Origin: Sphingobium baderi
GTDB taxonomy: Bacteria; Pseudomonadota; Alphaproteobacteria; Sphingomonadales; Sphingomonadaceae
NCBI RefSeq assembly: GCF_001456115.1
Contig: NZ_CP013264.1
Location: forward strand, 3,242,501-3,306,500
Direction of reading: 5' to 3'
Length of the DNA stretch: 64,000 nucleotides
Shown here in pieces: positions 16,535-25,093 of the stretch. Numbering within the stretch: the stretch's first letter is position 1; every line of letters starts with the position of its first letter. A model generated the notes under the pieces. The model searched no databases. It was not told where the DNA came from and saw nothing but the letters and a program-made list of their open reading frames with translations. The position numbers were made by a program, and so were the translations under genes.

Positions 16535-18070
16535 TTAGCGTATGCCGACGCTGCGGTCAGCCAAATCCTTCACATTGCCGAGATCAGCCAGAAAAGCAGA
16601 TATCGCCTTGCTGGCGGGCTGGCCTTCCCGTTCTTCCGCCGACACCAATATGGCGGCGGCGCGCTGGTCGCCGCCGAGCAGGCGGGCCTGCATGGTCGCC
16701 ATCTTGACCTGTGGCTTGCTTCCGGTGGGCTCGCCGGAGCCGACCGTGAAGACGCTGACTACATCGCGCACGACGGGGCCCGGAGCGGTGATCTGCTCGC
16801 CGAGCGCGTTTTTCGGCGCGGATGCGGGGGAGGACCAGACCCATTGCCGGTCGGGATCGACGGCGCCTTGCCCGAAGCCAACCAGTTCGCGCCCCTCCTC
16901 CTGCCGATCATAGGTCGCGATGGCGAGGTCCACCACCTGCCCCGCCGCATTCCGATAGCGGGCCATGACAAAATGATCCGCGCCGTCGAAGCGCGGCCTC
17001 CATGGATAGCGTTGCGGCGCGTCGGCGCGGGTCCATCCATTGACTTCAGGCAGGCGAAGCGTTGACGGGAGAGGTTCGCCCCCCGCCGCGGTCGCCGCGA
17101 GCCATAGCGGGGCCGCGACGATGAGCGCCAGCGCGGCTCCGGCGATGGTCCCCGTAGGAGCGACTGCGCGTACTTTGCCCTGCAAATCGCGGGGATCGAA
17201 CCAGGGGTCGCCTGGCTTGCGGTCGAAAAAGGGCCAGGCGGTCGCCATCACGATGGCGAGGATGATCGCGAAGAACACCCAACCATAAACGACATGGTCG
17301 AAACCGACCGCTGCATCCACCGTGGTCATATGGGCGACGAGAATGGTCGCGAAAGCGCGGACTCCATTCGCCAGCACGGAAAGCGACAACGCGCCCGCCA
17401 TGAAGATCAGGCGGCGGGGCCATGTGCGGAAGCAGACATTGCACACCAGCATGCCATAAGCCGTCATCGCGATCAGGAACTTCGCGCCGGAACAGGCTTC
17501 GGCCACTTCGAAATAGCCGGTGGGCGTAGTGATGAAGATGCCGTCCAGATGCGCGGGGACGCCTGCCCCGGTCAGGAACAGCATGGAAAGGCGCGCCGTC
17601 ACAAGCTGAAGATGCGGGACCAGTTCTTCGCCAAAGGGCACCATGAAGAAGGCGTAGAAAAGTGGAAAGGCCAAAGCACGGGCCACCATTGGCCCCAGCA
17701 GGGCGATCGTCGCGCCCTGAAGCATGACGACCAGCGCGCCATGGCGGATCAGGGCGACGCCCGCCGCTTCGCCCACCAGCCATGCCAGCACGCCAGCGCC
17801 CAGCCAGAGCAGGCCAGGCGGCCAGGCAACCGGCTGCAACTGCCGAAGGCCAGGAATGCGCTGCTGCACCAGCCAGCCGACCAGCAACGGCACGAACAGA
17901 CAATGGCCGAAGGTGGAGCTGTTCCACCAGATCGCCGCCATGCTTTGAACATCGGCGAAGAAGAGCGTCACGATGACCAGTGCGACCACGCCCAGCGCAG
18001 TCAGATGGCCGCGCCAGCCGGTCAGTTCCATCCGGCGCGCCTGCATGAAGGAAAGAGCCTGTTCGTTCAT
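16535..18070 (-). CDS. xrtA: Exosortase A fused to EpsI domain
   Basis: A 511-residue integral membrane transpeptidase of the exosortase family, which processes PEP-CTERM proteins. About eight helices hold the proposed catalytic triad: Cys193 in EACSG, Arg238 in NGVRAF and His259 in FDHVVYGW. After residue ~305 a periplasmic EpsI-type domain follows (WTRADAPQRYPWRPRFDGADH...), as in exosortase A proteins of sphingomonads. It overlaps the glycosyltransferase gene by 4 nt (18067-18070). No protein in this window has an evident C-terminal PEP-CTERM signal, so its substrates are encoded elsewhere. Confidence 0.93.
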   Translation of the reverse strand: MNEQALSFMQARRMELTGWRGHLTALGVVALVIVTLFFADVQSMAAIWWNSSTFGHCLFVPLLVGWLVQQRIPGLRQLQPVAWPPGLLWLGAGVLAWLVGEAAGVALIRHGALVVMLQGATIALLGPMVARALAFPLFYAFFMVPFGEELVPHLQLVTARLSMLFLTGAGVPAHLDGIFITTPTGYFEVAEACSGAKFLIAMTAYGMLVCNVCFRTWPRRLIFMAGALSLSVLANGVRAFATILVAHMTTVDAAVGFDHVVYGWVFFAIILAIVMATAWPFFDRKPGDPWFDPRDLQGKVRAVAPTGTIAGAALALIVAAPLWLAATAAGGEPLPSTLRLPEVNGWTRADAPQRYPWRPRFDGADHFVMARYRNAAGQVVDLAIATYDRQEEGRELVGFGQGAVDPDRQWVWSSPASAPKNALGEQITAPGPVVRDVVSVFTVGSGEPTGSKPQVKMATMQARLLGGDQRAAAILVSAEEREGQPASKAISAFLADLGNVKDLADRSVGIR

Positions 18071-19293
18071 GCCGCGCGCGCGTCCTTTTCCTGTTTGCCC
18101 AACAGCAGGCCGGGCACGGCGCGCAGCGTCGCCGACCAGCGATAGCGTTGCTCCATGCGGAAGCGGGCCGCCTGCGCCAGGCGCGCCGCTTTGGTGGGAT
18201 CGGCAAGCAGGGCGATGATCTTCGCGGCTTCCTCGGCCGGATCAGCTGCGATCAGGAAATGGATTTCATCCTGCGCGTCGATCCCCTCGGCGGCTTGCGG
18301 GGATGCGACGACGGGGCGGGCCATGGCCATGGCTTCGAGCACCTTGTTCTGGATGCCCCGCGCAATGCGGAGCGGCGCGACGACCACATCCGCCGCCGCC
18401 AGCCAGCCGCGCACATCGGGGACGGAGCCGGTCACGATCACGCCCGGAAGGTCGGCGAGAGCTTCGACGGATTTGGCGGGATTGCGGCCGACTATGGCGA
18501 AACGGGCCTGCGGATGGGCGGCGCGGATGGCGGGGAAGCTTTCACGCGCGAAGCTCTCCACCGCTTCGACATTAGGGCGGTAGTCCATCTGGCCGGTGAA
18601 GACGAGCAGCGGTCCCCCGCCCTTTTCGACAGCGGGGAAGCCGGCGGCGGGATCGAAATAGTCCAGCGCCACGCCATTTTCGATGGCGATGACCTTGGCC
18701 GGTCCCTGCCCGCTTGCCTGGCGGAACAGAGCGGCTTCGGCTTCGCTGACGAAGGCGCAGATGTCGGCGCGGGCGGCGACGGATTTCTCGAAATCGAGAA
18801 GGACGCGCCCTTCGCGCCGGTTGATCCACGCCATCGGGCCGGAGCCTTCCGCGCCATAGGCGGCATATTTCGCGGAGTCGAAGTCGACGAAATCCATCAG
18901 GAAGCGTACGCCCTGCGGCAAGGCGGGCACGAAATGCGCCATCTGCGCGGAATAAGCGACGACGGCGGCGATGGGCCTTTCCGCCATGACCCGGGCGACC
19001 CAGCGATGCAGGCCGGGATGGTCGAACAGGGAAACCAGCAGCGGCTGCCCCTTGGCAAGGCCGGAAAGGCCCGCCGTCACGCGCGAACGATCGCGCATCA
19101 GCACGCACTGGCTGGCGGTGAAGGCGGCCATTTCCTGCGCGAAGCCCATGTCGCGCTGGTCATCGGCGAAGCACCCGACATGAACCGGCCCGACCTCCGC
19201 CAGCCTTTTCAGGAGATGATAGGAACGGATCTTGTCACCCCGATCCGGCGGAAAGGGGATGCGATGACAAAGGAACAGTATCTCGCCGGTCAT
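18067..19293 (-). CDS. XrtA-associated glycosyltransferase (TIGR03087-type)
   Basis: A 408-residue GT4-like enzyme of the subfamily tied to exosortase A loci. N-terminal ILFLCHRIPFPPDRGDKIRSYH is the recognisable signature. The donor-binding half has LLVFTGQMDYRPNVEAV and ARGIQNKVLEAMAMARPVVAS, with the conserved Glu. The start at ATG 19293 forms an ATGA overlap with the FemAB-like gene; 21 extra upstream codons in frame are a shadow. It is predicted to add a sugar in the cytoplasm during exopolysaccharide assembly. Confidence 0.9.
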   Translation of the reverse strand: MTGEILFLCHRIPFPPDRGDKIRSYHLLKRLAEVGPVHVGCFADDQRDMGFAQEMAAFTASQCVLMRDRSRVTAGLSGLAKGQPLLVSLFDHPGLHRWVARVMAERPIAAVVAYSAQMAHFVPALPQGVRFLMDFVDFDSAKYAAYGAEGSGPMAWINRREGRVLLDFEKSVAARADICAFVSEAEAALFRQASGQGPAKVIAIENGVALDYFDPAAGFPAVEKGGGPLLVFTGQMDYRPNVEAVESFARESFPAIRAAHPQARFAIVGRNPAKSVEALADLPGVIVTGSVPDVRGWLAAADVVVAPLRIARGIQNKVLEAMAMARPVVASPQAAEGIDAQDEIHFLIAADPAEEAAKIIALLADPTKAARLAQAARFRMEQRYRWSATLRAVPGLLLGKQEKDARAA

Positions 19294-20360
19294 CCCAGCC
19301 CCCGCGAAATATAGGGACCGATGAGGTTGGCGACAGGCAGCGGCAGCTTCTTCCACAGGTCGATACGGCGCTGATATTTGGCGCTTTGCGGGCTGATGTC
19401 GCGCTTCTCGCCGGTGGGGGACCAGCTATGATAGGAAAGCGGCTGGGGATCGAAGCCGAAGCTTTTCTTCCATGCCGCCTGCCCGCTGCCCGCCTTGGAC
19501 CGGCCGAAGTCGAACAGCCGCATCCCGCGCGCCCGGCCGTGGCTCATCAGGCGATAATACATGAGTTCGTTGGAGCGCAGCCGCCGCGCATCCTGCACGC
19601 CGCCGCCCCAATAGGGCATCACCCGGTCGCCATGGTAAAGCGTCAGCACGGCGGAAACCGGGCGGTCGCCTTCATAGACGATGGTGAAATCCGCATCCTC
19701 GCCGAAACGGGCCAATATTTCGCGAAACAGCCGGGCGGGAAAGACCGGCGTGCCAAGGTTGCGGACGCTTTCGCCATAGACGCGGTAATGGTCGCGGATA
19801 TGGCGCGGTTCGCGGCCATGTTCGACGCGCAGCGCAGGATTGGCGAGCGCCTTGCGAAGTTCGGCGCGATGCTTGCGCGGAACGGCGAGCAGTTCCGCTT
19901 CGTCATCGGCGGCAAGCGGGCGGACGAAGCCCAGATGTTCATTCTCGCGGCGTTCCCAATGCGCCGCGGGGGATGGGCCGCCCCGCAGTTCGATCGACAG
20001 CCCTCCCTTCGCCCTTGCAATATCTTCCGCCGACCGGACCAGAGCGGCAAGGCTGGAAGGATCATCCGCCAATATGCCGCCATCCACCGCGAAGGCGGAG
20101 GATACCAGCGCCTGTCCGAAAAGACGGCTCTTTACGTGATGCAGGGGCAGCAGGCCCACGATCCGGCCCGAAGGCGCAACCGCCGCCAACAGATGGCAGC
20201 GGTGCCCGGTAGCCTCTTCCACGCCCAGCAGCCACGCGGGCCGATGGAAAGGCGTGCCATCGGCATGGCCCCGCACATAATCGTCCGCCGCCTGCCCCTG
20301 CGCCGGATCGCGCAGGTCCAGCGCCGTCACCGCCAGGTCGGCCCGATTGCCTGTCCTCAT
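19290..20360 (-). CDS. XrtA-associated FemAB/GNAT-like protein
   Basis: A 356-residue protein of the FemAB family linked to PEP-CTERM/exosortase systems, with two GNAT-like folds. Recognisable parts are FHRPAWLLGVEEATGHRCHLL near the start, PRKHRAELRKAL, and the C-terminal MYYRLMSHGRARGMRLFDFGRSKAGSG and KKSFGFDPQPLSYHSW. FemAB enzymes transfer aminoacyl or acyl groups; here the acceptor is probably an envelope polymer or its precursor. The start is ATG 20360, overlapping the deacetylase gene by 4 nt, and the stop overlaps the next gene in the same way. Confidence 0.88.
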   Translation of the reverse strand: MRTGNRADLAVTALDLRDPAQGQAADDYVRGHADGTPFHRPAWLLGVEEATGHRCHLLAAVAPSGRIVGLLPLHHVKSRLFGQALVSSAFAVDGGILADDPSSLAALVRSAEDIARAKGGLSIELRGGPSPAAHWERRENEHLGFVRPLAADDEAELLAVPRKHRAELRKALANPALRVEHGREPRHIRDHYRVYGESVRNLGTPVFPARLFREILARFGEDADFTIVYEGDRPVSAVLTLYHGDRVMPYWGGGVQDARRLRSNELMYYRLMSHGRARGMRLFDFGRSKAGSGQAAWKKSFGFDPQPLSYHSWSPTGEKRDISPQSAKYQRRIDLWKKLPLPVANLIGPYISRGLG

Positions 20361-21205
20361 GACGCGCGCTCCGCTTCCTGATCGGCCAGCGCATCCACCC
20401 GGCTCCACGCGAAATCGCGCGTCAGGCGGCGCAGCTTGCCCGCCATGGCCGAAAGATTGCTATAGTGCCGCACCCGCGAGCGCAGCGGGGCACCCGCCAC
20501 GCGGGGCTGGCCGGCATCAATCTCCCACGGATGGAAATAGAAAATGGCGGGACGATTTTCCTGCCCGTTCACCTGCCGGATCGCCCAGTGCGAAAAGCCA
20601 TAGGGCAACAGGCGGAAAAAGCCCCCTCCCCCCGCCGCCAGCGTCCGTCCGGCAAGGCGCGCTGTCGTAACGGGAAGCTCCACCAGCGGCGCGTCCTTCA
20701 CCGGCTTCCATGCGAAGCGCGGGGAATCGGGCCAGCCATAATGATCGTGGCGGATCGGCGCGACGCTGCTGGAATAGCGATAGCCCTCCTCAGCCAGAAT
20801 CCGGTGCGCCCATGGCGTGCGCGGGTCGATGGAGAAACTGGGCGCGCGATAGCCGGTCACGGCCTGTCCGCTCGCATCCTCAAGGATGGCGCGGGATTTG
20901 CGGAGATCAGCGCGAAACTGCTCCGGCGTGAAGGTAAAGACGCGGGCATGGTCGTAGCCATGGCTCGCCACCTCATGACCCGCAGCGCCGATGCGGCGCA
21001 GAAGCGCGGGATAACGCTCCGCCACCCAGCCCAGGGTGAAGAAGGTCGCAGTCACGCCTGCCGCGTCGAACAGCTCCAGCACGGCATCGGTGTTGCGCTC
21101 GACGCGGTGGGTCAGGCTGTCCCAGTCATCGCGGCGAATCGTGCGCTCGAACGCGCCGACCTGGAACCAGTCCTCCACATCGACAGACAAGGCGTTGCGT
21201 ATCAT
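20357..21205 (-). CDS. XrtA-system polysaccharide deacetylase (NodB family)
   Basis: A 282-residue CE4 deacetylase of the DUF3473-containing subfamily in exosortase A loci. The metal/catalytic motif is SVDVEDWFQ (Asp9 and Asp12 region), the metal-binding SHGYDH follows, and GYRAPSFSID and YFHPWEID are the later NodB motifs. It removes N-acetyl groups from a polysaccharide. There is no signal peptide, so the site of action is unclear. ATG 21205 is preferred over GTG 21229 because GAGGGGAAGG lies directly upstream of it. Confidence 0.9.
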   Translation of the reverse strand: MIRNALSVDVEDWFQVGAFERTIRRDDWDSLTHRVERNTDAVLELFDAAGVTATFFTLGWVAERYPALLRRIGAAGHEVASHGYDHARVFTFTPEQFRADLRKSRAILEDASGQAVTGYRAPSFSIDPRTPWAHRILAEEGYRYSSSVAPIRHDHYGWPDSPRFAWKPVKDAPLVELPVTTARLAGRTLAAGGGGFFRLLPYGFSHWAIRQVNGQENRPAIFYFHPWEIDAGQPRVAGAPLRSRVRHYSNLSAMAGKLRRLTRDFAWSRVDALADQEAERAS

Positions 21206-21247
21206 TCCCTTCCCCTCGCCGCTCCGCACACATCCAGCAAGCCGCGA

Positions 21248-22492
21248 TCAGGCGGCGGCTTCATGTTGCAAGGGAGCCATGCGCTCTTCGCGCTCGACCC
21301 AGTCGATCAGCAGGGTGAGGACGCGGCGCAAGGCGGTATCCTGTTCCTGCGCGCGGGATTCAAGGCCGCTCAGCCGCTCCTCGATCAGCGTGAAGCAGTC
21401 CTTGAGCGCTTCGGGGTCGACCGAAGGCGTCATGGAGATATGCGCCTGCACCGCGCGCAGCGACGATATTTCAGCGCGCAGCGCGGCGATCTCATCCAGC
21501 AGGGCGGAAGGGAGTGCTTCCCGGGCCGGCGCGACGTCCACCGCTTCGGTATGCTCCGCCTTCGTTTCGGGTGCAGGATCGGCGTCCGGCCCTTCGCTCT
21601 CCCCGTCAACGATGTCAGCAACAGGCGCGACCGGATCGGCCACAGTGTCCAGGGCGGAGGGCGCGACCGCTTCCGGCTCAGCCTCGTCAATGCCCATGTC
21701 GGCCATCACGGCCTGCACGGCATCGCCGTCGATCTCGCCAAGCTGTTCGATCGCACCCAGCAGCAGCAGACGGCTGACCAGCGCGTTGACGCGGCGAGGC
21801 ACGCCGTCCGTCGCGGCATAGATCGCGGCAAAGGCTTCGGCGGTGAAATGCGGATTGCCGGTCCAGCCGACCAGCGAGAGGCGATGGACGATATAGGGTT
21901 CGACCTCATTTGCCATCATCGGTTCCAGATGATGGGTGGCGATGACGCGCTGGCGAAGCTGTTCAAGCTGAGGCGATTTCAGCAGGTCGCGAAACTCCGG
22001 CTGGCCCAGAAGGAAAATCTGGAGCAGCGATTGCCCGCCAAGCTGGAAGTTGGAGAGCATCCGCAATTCCTCGACCCCGGAAATGGGGAGGTTCTGCGCT
22101 TCATCGACGATCAGCAGCGAACGGCGACCCAACCGCGCCTGCGCGTGGAGGAAGCCTTCGATCTGACGCAATATCTGCGCCTTGGGCAGGCCATCGACGG
22201 CAAGGCCGAAGCTCTGCGCGGCAAGGCGGAGCATGTCGTCGCCCTCCACCTGCGTCGACACGATCTTCACCGCCGTCAGCCGCTGCGGGTCGATGGTGTT
22301 CATCAGATGACCGACCAGCGTCGTCTTGCCCGCGCCGATGTCGCCGGTGATGACGATGAAGCCTTCGCCCTGCGCCAGGCCATAGCCCAGATAAGACAGC
22401 GCCTTGCGATGCGTCGCGCTCTCGAAATAGAAATGCGGGTCCGGCGTGAGCTGGAACGGTCGGCCCTGCAATCCATAGAACTGATCGTACAT
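21248..22492 (-). CDS. XrtA-associated AAA ATPase (ExeA-like)
   Basis: A 414-residue ATPase. Walker A is GDIGAGKTTL (50-59), Walker B is LLIVDEAQNLP (about 125-135), and the start MYDQFYGLQGRPFQLTPDPHFYFES is the family signature. The C-terminal 130 residues are an acidic, Pro/Ala-rich linker (about 270-330) followed by a predicted coiled coil (LLDEIAALRAEISSLRAVQ... and LKDCFTLIEERLSGLESRAQEQD). Homologous ATPases occur in every exosortase A cluster and resemble ExeA of type II secretion. Its precise role in export is unknown. It is 45 nt after the barrel gene. Confidence 0.92.
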   Translation of the reverse strand: MYDQFYGLQGRPFQLTPDPHFYFESATHRKALSYLGYGLAQGEGFIVITGDIGAGKTTLVGHLMNTIDPQRLTAVKIVSTQVEGDDMLRLAAQSFGLAVDGLPKAQILRQIEGFLHAQARLGRRSLLIVDEAQNLPISGVEELRMLSNFQLGGQSLLQIFLLGQPEFRDLLKSPQLEQLRQRVIATHHLEPMMANEVEPYIVHRLSLVGWTGNPHFTAEAFAAIYAATDGVPRRVNALVSRLLLLGAIEQLGEIDGDAVQAVMADMGIDEAEPEAVAPSALDTVADPVAPVADIVDGESEGPDADPAPETKAEHTEAVDVAPAREALPSALLDEIAALRAEISSLRAVQAHISMTPSVDPEALKDCFTLIEERLSGLESRAQEQDTALRRVLTLLIDWVEREERMAPLQHEAAA

Positions 22493-22537
22493 CTTGTCGT
22501 CTCCATCCGGCCCGTCGCAATCGTGACCGGAAACCCT

Positions 22538-24154
22538 TTAAAAGCTGTAACGCAGGCCAAGCTGGCCCATGGCGGTGATGACCGTGTCGAGATCATCTCC
22601 CTTCGCGCCATCGACACCAAGGGCCGCCGATGCCGTCAGGCGGCGGGAAATGGTGCGGTAATAGCCGGTGAAGGCGCCCCCGTTCAGCACATCGGGGCGG
22701 CCGCCGCTGGCATTGAAATAGTTGATATAGACGCCGGTGCCGATGCTGTCCCGCTCGCTGAGCGCATAGTTGAGCGAGGCGTCGGCATACCAGTTCTCAT
22801 CCTTCGTGCCGCGGATATAGATGGTGTCTCCCGACGGCGTGATGAACTTGCGCTGCGAATAGCCCGCGCCGATGCCCAAATCCCACGGGCCATGCCGCTT
22901 TGCATATTGCATCGCGACGCCGCGATAGCGGAAATTGGCTTCGGTGATCCCGCTCAAGGCATCGTTGAAGCACTGTCCACCGCCCGTCGGCGAGAAGGCG
23001 CAGCCCGTCAGATCGCCGGTGAAGGGGTTACGCATCACATTGAGATTGCTGCGCGACAGGCTTGCCACGTCGGATGTTATCATGCGGCCGAAGCTGTCGA
23101 TTCCGTCAAAGACGATGACGGCGAAGGAACTGTCGCGCCCCTGCCATGTGAAGCTGCCCTGATAGGTCATGGAGCCGTAACGGCGGCCGACCCGCGCTTC
23201 CAGCGAGGTGCGATGGCTGGGCCGCCAAAGCACGCCCACATCCCACATGATCCCGTCGAAGTCGTAAAGCAGCGCGCGCGGCGAGCTTTTGTCGGTCACG
23301 AAGCGGCCGTTGGAAATGACCGGAACCCCGTTCGTGTCCAGCAGCGGCGAACGCTGGCGGATCTCGATATTTTCATAGCCGATGCCGCCCACGACCGCGA
23401 CGGTCGGGGACACCGGCAGCATGGCGTCCAGCCTGCCCCATTTATCCTCGAACCGCTGGTCGAGCTGGCTGGCGTCTTCCCGGCTATAGCCGCCGCTCGC
23501 GACCAGACCGACCGGCAACACGACGCCCGGCCCGACGCCCACCGATCCAGTGAGCATGTGCGACCAGCTATCGTCGAACGATCCGCCACGTTGCGCGCCG
23601 GGGAAATCCCGGTTGAGATTATCCTCCACCCGCGCATAGCCCAGGCGATAGGCGGCGGTGACGTCGAAAATGCCCAGCTTGTCGGCATAGGTCGGGCCGA
23701 CATAGCCCGCATAGACCTGGCTGGTGGCGCTGCTGCCGAAGGTCGAAGCGCCCGAATAGCCATCGGTCCGCGCACGTGTTCCCAGCGCGCCCGCGTCGAT
23801 GGCAAGCCCGCGCGCGACATTGATCCGACCGCTGACGATGCCGCTGATGACATCCTGATCGGCAAAATCATCGCTCCAGCCAAAAAGGTGGCTATATTGC
23901 ACATCGATGGCGGCTTCGACGCGGCGGCTCTGAAACTGCGCGGTGACGCCCGCCGTGACATTGGTGTAGGTCAGGACGTCGCCATCGCCCTTGAGCGGCG
24001 CGAGAACGACCTGATCGACCCCCAGATAGGGCGTCACATCAGTGCGCTGCCCGTTGCCGCCCGACTGGGCGAAAGCAGGCGTGGCGCAGGCAAGCGTAGC
24101 CGCCGCGCCCCATGCGATCCATCGCACACGCCCTGCAAGCCGCTGGGTGGTCAT
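22538..24154 (-). CDS. XrtA-system outer-membrane beta-barrel protein
   Basis: A 538-residue exported protein: a signal peptide ends near CATPAFAQ (residue about 30), then alternating aromatic/polar beta strands run to a terminal aromatic residue in GQLGLRYSF, the usual last strand of an outer-membrane barrel. Position and length match the PEP-CTERM-system barrel family (TIGR03016/EpsL-like). Homologues are sometimes mislabelled YajC in databases, but it has no YajC features. It probably forms an outer-membrane part of polysaccharide export. It overlaps the kinase gene by 4 nt (24151-24154). Confidence 0.82.
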   Translation of the reverse strand: MTTQRLAGRVRWIAWGAAATLACATPAFAQSGGNGQRTDVTPYLGVDQVVLAPLKGDGDVLTYTNVTAGVTAQFQSRRVEAAIDVQYSHLFGWSDDFADQDVISGIVSGRINVARGLAIDAGALGTRARTDGYSGASTFGSSATSQVYAGYVGPTYADKLGIFDVTAAYRLGYARVEDNLNRDFPGAQRGGSFDDSWSHMLTGSVGVGPGVVLPVGLVASGGYSREDASQLDQRFEDKWGRLDAMLPVSPTVAVVGGIGYENIEIRQRSPLLDTNGVPVISNGRFVTDKSSPRALLYDFDGIMWDVGVLWRPSHRTSLEARVGRRYGSMTYQGSFTWQGRDSSFAVIVFDGIDSFGRMITSDVASLSRSNLNVMRNPFTGDLTGCAFSPTGGGQCFNDALSGITEANFRYRGVAMQYAKRHGPWDLGIGAGYSQRKFITPSGDTIYIRGTKDENWYADASLNYALSERDSIGTGVYINYFNASGGRPDVLNGGAFTGYYRTISRRLTASAALGVDGAKGDDLDTVITAMGQLGLRYSF

Positions 24155-25080
24155 GAACTGCTGCCTTCCTTGGAATAATAGCCGCCGAAACGGCGCGCGC
24201 CCGAAGCGAAGCGGACGCCATTGAGCAGAAGCTGCACCTGCGTTCCGCCTTTCAGCATGGCGGCGGCTTCGCGCAGGGCGTTTTCGTTGGTCCTGTCCGC
24301 CCGGACGACGAGCAGAGAGATGGCGGCATGGCCCGCCAACACGGCCGCCGCCGAAGCCGCCAGCAAAGGCGGCGAATCGAACAGGATGATGCGTTCGGGC
24401 CGTCCTTCCGCCAGCCGCCGGAGCAGCATTTCGGTGCGGGCGGAGGAGAGATATTCCGTGTCATTGTTGCTCGGCTGACCGGCTGGAAGCACGGACAGCG
24501 CGGGAATGTCCGTCCGGATCACGCAATCCTCGATCGCGATGGCGGGATTGCTGATCGCATCCATCAGGCCGGGGCCTGCGGTCAGGCCCAACGCGTCAGG
24601 AATGCCGGGCTTGCCGAAATCGGCGTCCACCAGCAGGATTTCGCGGTCCTTTTCCGCCGCCAGGCTGATCGCGAGGTTGATGGCGCAGAAGCTCTTCCCC
24701 TCCCCGCTATGGGGCGAGCAGAGGAGGATGCGGTTGCCCCGCGCATTGTCCTGAAGCTGGGTCAGCAGGTCACGCTTGAGCAGGCGAAACTCCTCGCTCA
24801 TCGTCGTGACAGGGCCGCCGGGAAGCAAATAGCCTTCTTCGGCCAGCTTCTCGCGGTCCACATGCTGGACCGGGCCGGTCCATGCGGGCGCGCGGAACTG
24901 CGGTTCCTCGAAAGCGGGGACAGCCAGTTCCGGCGCGATTTCGGCAGCCGGGAGCGGCGCTTCGACGGGCGCTTCCACGGCAGGCGCGGCGCGTCCTTTC
25001 AGCGCGGCGTCGAAATCATAGATTTTCGTCGCGCGCTCGAACAGCGAACCGCTGGCCGACAGGGAGCTATGCTTGTTCAT
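24151..25080 (-). CDS. XrtA-associated tyrosine autokinase (BY-kinase)
   Basis: A 309-residue cytoplasmic kinase of the CpsD/Wzc type. Walker A is SPHSGEGKS (122-130), Walker A' is ILLVDADFG (148-156) and Walker B is IILFDSPP. The Tyr-rich tail found in many BY-kinases is reduced to GGYYSKEGSSS, with just two adjacent tyrosines as candidate autophosphorylation sites. A Pro/Ala-rich linker occupies residues 32-70. It pairs with the Wzz-like activator encoded next to it (25094) and should control polymer length or export by phosphorylation cycling. Confidence 0.92.
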   Translation of the reverse strand: MNKHSSLSASGSLFERATKIYDFDAALKGRAAPAVEAPVEAPLPAAEIAPELAVPAFEEPQFRAPAWTGPVQHVDREKLAEEGYLLPGGPVTTMSEEFRLLKRDLLTQLQDNARGNRILLCSPHSGEGKSFCAINLAISLAAEKDREILLVDADFGKPGIPDALGLTAGPGLMDAISNPAIAIEDCVIRTDIPALSVLPAGQPSNNDTEYLSSARTEMLLRRLAEGRPERIILFDSPPLLAASAAAVLAGHAAISLLVVRADRTNENALREAAAMLKGGTQVQLLLNGVRFASGARRFGGYYSKEGSSS

Positions 25081-25093
25081 GAATGAAGCCTCC

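Noticed and set aside
14325..16538. A 737-codon plus-strand frame opposite the asparagine-synthase-like gene
   Set aside because: Antisense to a gene with intact Cys2 and SGGVDSSS; the translation has no family character.
20465..24178. A very long plus-strand frame (1237 codons) opposite the deacetylase, ATPase and barrel genes
   Set aside because: It runs antisense to three well-supported genes of the exosortase A operon, and its composition (Arg/His/Gln/Asp-rich, no domain) is the usual shadow of GC-rich coding DNA.
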